Positions 60,085-64,000 of a DNA stretch of 64,000 nucleotides are shown here, in pieces (position 1 is the stretch's first letter; each line of letters starts with the position of its first letter). Source of the stretch: an uncultured Pseudomonadota bacterium (GTDB lineage: Bacteria > Pseudomonadota > Gammaproteobacteria > Methylococcales > Methylomonadaceae); NCBI GenBank assembly GCA_903848935.1, contig CAINHO010000001.1:42271-106270 (forward strand). The letters run 5' to 3'. The notes under the pieces were generated by a model. It was not told where the DNA came from. It saw only the letters and a program-made list of their open reading frames with translations, and searched no databases. Both the position numbers and the translations under genes were made by a program.

Positions 60085-62922
60085 TTAAAACATCATAGCT
60101 TGCCAGATTTGTGTGACTTGCTCGCGTAATTCGATGAATTCTTGTGCATTTATAATTGTTTTGTCACCTTGTAAAACACGCTTATGTCCTGCGTCACGAT
60201 AAGTACAATAAGCCATCGTTAAAATTTTCGCATCGGTTTCAGAAATCACGTTTTGAATTTGTAAACTTTCAAGTAAACGAATGTTGTCGGTGTAAATCGT
60301 TAACGCAGGCGAATTCGCTGCATTCGCTAACACACTAAACTGCACCATAAATTCAATATCGACAATTCCACCAGAACTTTGTTTTAAATCGAATTTTTCA
60401 GCAGATTTTGTCGCCAAATTCTCACGCATTTTTTCGCGCATTTCACGGACTTCGGTTTTCAATTTTTCAGCATCTCGCGGCAAACTTAATATACGCTGAC
60501 GAATTTCAGAAAATACTTGTCCCACAACGTCATCACCCGCAATGAAACGAGCGCGAACTAACGCCTGTAATTCCCATGTCCAAGCATTTTGCGTCAAATA
60601 GTTTTCGTAGCTGTTAATAGGTGTGACCAACGCACCAGAATCGCCATTTGGACGCAAGCGCAAATCAACTTCGTATAATTCACCCGCGAGTAATTTCGTA
60701 TCCAAAATGTGCCGAATTTTCTGGGCTAAACGTGCATAAAACTGTGAACACGACAGCGATTTATCACCATTTGTCATGGCGTTGCCGTCAGCACAATCAT
60801 AGACAAAAACCATGTCTAAATCTGAACCATAACCCAATTCGAAACCACCTAATTTACCAAAACCAAGAATCGCAAAATTAGTTTTTTCATCGTCACATTC
60901 GGGCGGATAACCATGTTTTTTAACCAGCATTTGCCACGAATTTTTAATGACACAATCGACAATACTTTCTGCCAAAAAGGTTAAATAATCACTGACAATC
61001 ATCAATGGAATCACGCCCATAATGTCCGCCGCTGCAATTCGCAACACGTTCACCTGTTTAAACTGGCGCAACGCAATCATTAAACTTTCGAGGTCGTCGG
61101 TATCAATTCGCTCCACAAGACGATTCAATTGCGCGTCTAAATCTTCTTTTTTCAGCGGTTCAAAAAGTGAGCGTGTATCAAGTAACTCATCAAATAAAAC
61201 GGGATAACGCGCCAAATACTCACCAATCCACGGACTCGCTGACGACAATTTTAATAATTGCGCCAAAGCGTGTGGATTTTCAGCAAGTAACGCTAAATAC
61301 ACATTTCGTCCCGCCACCGCTGTGAATAAGGTCAGCAAACGTTTCAAAGTTTCGTCTGGATTCGGCACAATTTGCAATGTCGCAATTACTTGTGGCATCA
61401 AACGATTGATTACGCCTAACCCTTTGTTACTCAAGCGACGAATCGCTGGCTCATTTTTGAAATTACAGATTGCTGCCCAACTTTCCGCCGTATTTTGAAA
61501 ACCGTAATCGCTCAAGTTTTCGAGTAACTCGCTTTCATCTTCCAAGCCGTTCCAAATTTGTTGGCTCAATTGTTCGATTTCATCTTGTTTCGAAACTGAA
61601 AAAACAGCATCGAAAACCGATTGAACGTTGTCACGCACGGTGTTTAATTCGATTAAAAACATTTCCCAATTCGCAAAACCTAAAACGTAAGCCATCGCTT
61701 GTTTGGCATTTTCATTCGTGGGTAAATCGTGAGTTTGTTTGTCTTGATATTGTTGGATGCGATTTTCAACCCGCCGCAAAAAATGATACGACTGCGTTAA
61801 CTGCGTTGCGTCTTCTAAATTTATCAATTTCAATTCTGAAAGCAGTTTCAACACGTCCAAAATCCCGCGTGTTTGCAAACTTTTATCGTTACCGCCACGA
61901 ATCAATTGAAACGCTTGCCCGATAAATTCAATTTCTCGAATCCCGCCACGTCCTAATTTGACGTTATCGATTCTATCTTTGCGTCGCAATTCTTGAACAA
62001 TTTGCGCTTTGAGCGAACGCAATTCTTCAAATGCGCCGTAATCTAAATATCGCCGATACACAAATGCTCGCAACATCGACATCAACGTTTTGCCTTGTTC
62101 AAAATCGCCAGCCACTTGTCGTGCTTTAATCATCGCGTAACGTTCCCATTCTCGCGCTTGGGTTTGGTAATAATTTTCCATGCCGTCGAACGTCATGATA
62201 ATCGCGCCACTGTCACCAAATGGACGCAAGCGAATATCGGTACGAAATACAAAGCCATCGGCGGTAATTTCGTCCAAAACACGCACCAAACTTTGGCAAA
62301 GTCGGGTAAAAAATTCGCTGTAACTCGTTTCGCGGCGGTCAGGCAACACGCCGTTTTCAGCGTAAGCAAAAATCAAATCAATGTCGGACGAATAGTTGAG
62401 TTCATACGCGCCCAATTTCCCCATCCCTAACACAACGATTTGCTGTGGCGTGCCGTCGGATAAAATAGGCGTGCCGCGTTTTCCACAGGCTTGTTGATAT
62501 AGAAAATCTAACGCAGTTTGAATACACGCTTCTGCCAGCCACGAGAGTTCCCGCAAAGTTTGAGTCAATTCTTCCCAATCTGAAATATCGCGCCACGCCA
62601 GTCGAACCATTTCATTTCGACGAAAATGACGTAACGTAATCATCAAATTGGCTTCAGTTTCTATGTTTTTTTGCGCGAGTTTTTCTCGGTAAGTCGCTTC
62701 GCCGTAGCTTTTAAATAAATCGCCAGATTGACACAATTCAATCAAAATTTCAGGACGACGGTCGCAATGTTGCGTTGCAAATTCACTCATTACCCACACT
62801 TTCACCATTGATTCGGCAAATTTTTCGGGTAATTCAAGTTGTGCTAATCGTTCTGACCATTGCGATAAATCAACGGTAGTGCGTAGGGATTCTGGAAGTT
62901 TTTGAGTAGCAGATTCAAACAT
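60085..62922 (-). CDS. glnE: Glutamine synthetase adenylyltransferase/deadenylase
   Basis: It is a bifunctional enzyme that adenylylates and deadenylylates glutamine synthetase in response to PII. At 945 aa it has full length (E. coli 946). There are two nucleotidyltransferase domains. The N-terminal one has SSDIDLIF with D180/D182 (deadenylylase). The C-terminal one has GSDLDMVF with D701/D703 (adenylylase). Helical linkers lie between, including FQLIRGGNDKSLQT and RVENRIQQYQDKQTHDLP. It lies 8 bases after the phosphopantetheinyl transferase gene. Confidence 0.97.
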   Translation of the reverse strand: MFESATQKLPESLRTTVDLSQWSERLAQLELPEKFAESMVKVWVMSEFATQHCDRRPEILIELCQSGDLFKSYGEATYREKLAQKNIETEANLMITLRHFRRNEMVRLAWRDISDWEELTQTLRELSWLAEACIQTALDFLYQQACGKRGTPILSDGTPQQIVVLGMGKLGAYELNYSSDIDLIFAYAENGVLPDRRETSYSEFFTRLCQSLVRVLDEITADGFVFRTDIRLRPFGDSGAIIMTFDGMENYYQTQAREWERYAMIKARQVAGDFEQGKTLMSMLRAFVYRRYLDYGAFEELRSLKAQIVQELRRKDRIDNVKLGRGGIREIEFIGQAFQLIRGGNDKSLQTRGILDVLKLLSELKLINLEDATQLTQSYHFLRRVENRIQQYQDKQTHDLPTNENAKQAMAYVLGFANWEMFLIELNTVRDNVQSVFDAVFSVSKQDEIEQLSQQIWNGLEDESELLENLSDYGFQNTAESWAAICNFKNEPAIRRLSNKGLGVINRLMPQVIATLQIVPNPDETLKRLLTLFTAVAGRNVYLALLAENPHALAQLLKLSSASPWIGEYLARYPVLFDELLDTRSLFEPLKKEDLDAQLNRLVERIDTDDLESLMIALRQFKQVNVLRIAAADIMGVIPLMIVSDYLTFLAESIVDCVIKNSWQMLVKKHGYPPECDDEKTNFAILGFGKLGGFELGYGSDLDMVFVYDCADGNAMTNGDKSLSCSQFYARLAQKIRHILDTKLLAGELYEVDLRLRPNGDSGALVTPINSYENYLTQNAWTWELQALVRARFIAGDDVVGQVFSEIRQRILSLPRDAEKLKTEVREMREKMRENLATKSAEKFDLKQSSGGIVDIEFMVQFSVLANAANSPALTIYTDNIRLLESLQIQNVISETDAKILTMAYCTYRDAGHKRVLQGDKTIINAQEFIELREQVTQIWQAMMF

Positions 62923-62930
62923 TTATCATC

Positions 62931-63485
62931 TCACAAGGAACAAAATTTTAGAGTCGTGTTAGCGTCGGTCGTTGCAATCGCCGCGCAATAATTCGGTGAT
63001 ATTTTCAACGATTGCGTGTGCCAGTTTTCAGAAATGGGTAAATTCAAAAAATTATTTGGCTGATTCACATCGATTTCACAACGATCCAAACCCAACACAA
63101 TGCCACGTCCAATGCCTTTTACAACTGCTTCTTTGCGTGTCCAAAAATCGTAAAAAACGGTCAGTTTTTCATTTTCAGGCAAATCAAACCAATAATTTTG
63201 TTCTGACGGCGCGAAACATTTTCTGACTAAACCTGCGAACAATTTGCGTGATTTAATGAGTTCAACGTCAATACCGACAGGCAAGTTACTTACAGCAATC
63301 AACAGTTTTTCACCCGAATGTGAAACATTAAATTGCCACTGCGGAAAATCACGCAAATACGGTTTACCAAATTCACCACGTTCAATTTGCAAATCGTTTT
63401 CTGGAATATAACGCGCTAAAACTTGTCGCAAAAATGGTTCGGATTTTTGTGTGGGCGTGATTTCAAATTGCCAAATATCAATCAT
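62931..63485 (-). CDS. 4'-phosphopantetheinyl transferase (Sfp type)
   Basis: The 184 aa protein attaches phosphopantetheine to carrier proteins. Motifs are FNVSHS (52-57), GIDVEL (71-76) and FYDFWTRKEAVVKGIGRG (WTRKEA 115-120). It is a single-domain size, shorter than Sfp. Targets could be fatty-acid, polyketide or NRPS carriers; none is nearby. It overlaps the Sua5/TsaC-type gene by four bases. Confidence 0.92.
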   Translation of the reverse strand: MIDIWQFEITPTQKSEPFLRQVLARYIPENDLQIERGEFGKPYLRDFPQWQFNVSHSGEKLLIAVSNLPVGIDVELIKSRKLFAGLVRKCFAPSEQNYWFDLPENEKLTVFYDFWTRKEAVVKGIGRGIVLGLDRCEIDVNQPNNFLNLPISENWHTQSLKISPNYCAAIATTDANTTLKFCSL

Positions 63486-64000
63486 GAAACAAGTTGTGTG
63501 GCTTTTGAAAGTCTATCGTTAATCGCGTGCCATGCTTCACTTTGTGGCGGTTGTTCAACCAAAATTAAATCCAAATTCAGCGCGTCTAATTCACGCAGTT
63601 TTGCGTACAAGTTTTGAGCATAAATCGTAGAATTGATTGGCAAAGAAATCACGATACGATTTTCAGTTAATGAAATGTTTGAGCCGCACGTTAATACGCC
63701 GACTTTTTGATTTTCGTCTTGCAAAAGGACGGCTAATAAATTCAAATCACAACGCACGGCAGGCGTTGTTGGTGCGTAATGAATCGCCATCATGCCAGCC
63801 GTTTTCACGGTGATTTTCGATAATGAATCAGGCACAAAAACCTCGGTTTTTAAAACGGCTTCTAATTCGCTGCAGGTGATTTTTCCGAAACGTAACAATG
63901 TTGGCTTATCGCCGCTCAAATCAAGAATCGTTGATTCCACACCAATTTGACACGCGCCACCGTTTAAAATCATATCGACACTTTCACCCAATTCGTCGGC
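63482..64000 (-). CDS. Threonylcarbamoyl-AMP synthase, Sua5 type (partial, 5' end outside window)
   Basis: About 173 residues of the C-terminal part are present, and the coding sequence continues past 64000. The end of the YrdC domain is seen (DMILNGGACQIGVESTILDL...LLRFGKI). A Sua5-type C-terminal domain follows, marked by KTAGMMAIHYAPTTP. The enzyme makes threonylcarbamoyl-AMP for the t6A base of tRNAs. The Sua5 domain separates it from the short TsaC form. It overlaps the next gene by four bases. Confidence 0.92.
   Translation of the reverse strand, partial: ADELGESVDMILNGGACQIGVESTILDLSGDKPTLLRFGKITCSELEAVLKTEVFVPDSLSKITVKTAGMMAIHYAPTTPAVRCDLNLLAVLLQDENQKVGVLTCGSNISLTENRIVISLPINSTIYAQNLYAKLRELDALNLDLILVEQPPQSEAWHAINDRLSKATQLVS

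Overview
The window looks like chromosomal DNA of a gammaproteobacterium of moderate-to-low G+C. The evidence is the typical order ileS-lspA, the homodimeric-type pyruvate dehydrogenase set aceE-aceF-lpd, pntA-pntB, prfC, sbcB, glnE, ampD, anmK and a PilU-type ATPase. A Methylococcales- or Thiotrichales-like bacterium would fit the gene style, but no lineage-defining gene is present, so that is a guess. Most of the window is housekeeping. The accessory part lies at about 13.8-15.4 kb and 18.3-27.9 kb.

Layout. 0-4.3 kb: end of an unidentified gene, ileS, lspA, a cob(I)alamin adenosyltransferase and a small membrane protein. 4.3-8.1 kb (minus strand): pilU, a zinc-ribbon/TM/helical-repeat protein and an EF-hand protein. 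8.3-13.7 kb: aceE-aceF-lpd, ended by a perfect hairpin. 13.8-15.4 kb: an AT-rich HNH endonuclease gene and a divergently arranged TacA/TacT-type toxin-antitoxin pair. 15.5-18.1 kb: a GH17-GT2 fusion of the NdvB beta-glucan synthase type.

18.3-27.9 kb is the most interesting stretch. Three large secreted, repeat-rich proteins share terminal modules: one has Ig-like domains and a 17-copy Ala-rich tandem repeat, one is broken by a 14-bp tandem duplication, and one has RTX calcium-binding repeats. Between them sit hicA-hicB and a RelE/HI1419-type toxin with its HI1420-type antitoxin. Copies of one hairpin repeat follow each cassette. The RelE-type toxin gene is split by a 339-bp element that looks like a non-autonomous IS200/IS605 derivative. 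Removing it restores a full-length toxin frame.

28-38.7 kb: a tyrosine-phosphatase-like protein, pntA-pntB, a DUF2130 coiled-coil protein, prfC, and a possible extracytoplasmic redox set (coiled-coil porin, covalent-FMN protein, His-rich four-helix membrane protein). 38.4-46.9 kb: a DciA-like protein, a HAMP-GAF-PAS-GGDEF-EAL sensor preceded by a remnant of a PhnD-like binding protein, anmK, a secreted nuclease, and an operon of mtaD, cupin, ABC permease and ATPase. 47-64 kb: sbcB with an in-frame palindrome insertion, an acyltransferase, hypA-hypB, two stand-alone cyclic-nucleotide-binding proteins, leuS, ampD, queG, a SppA-type peptidase, a CheC/CheY-like pair, a SuhB-type phosphatase, glnE, a phosphopantetheinyl transferase and the end of a Sua5/TsaC gene that runs off the window.

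I saw no rRNA, tRNA, CRISPR array or intact transposase gene. No gene-free stretch exceeds about 300 bases apart from the inserted element.
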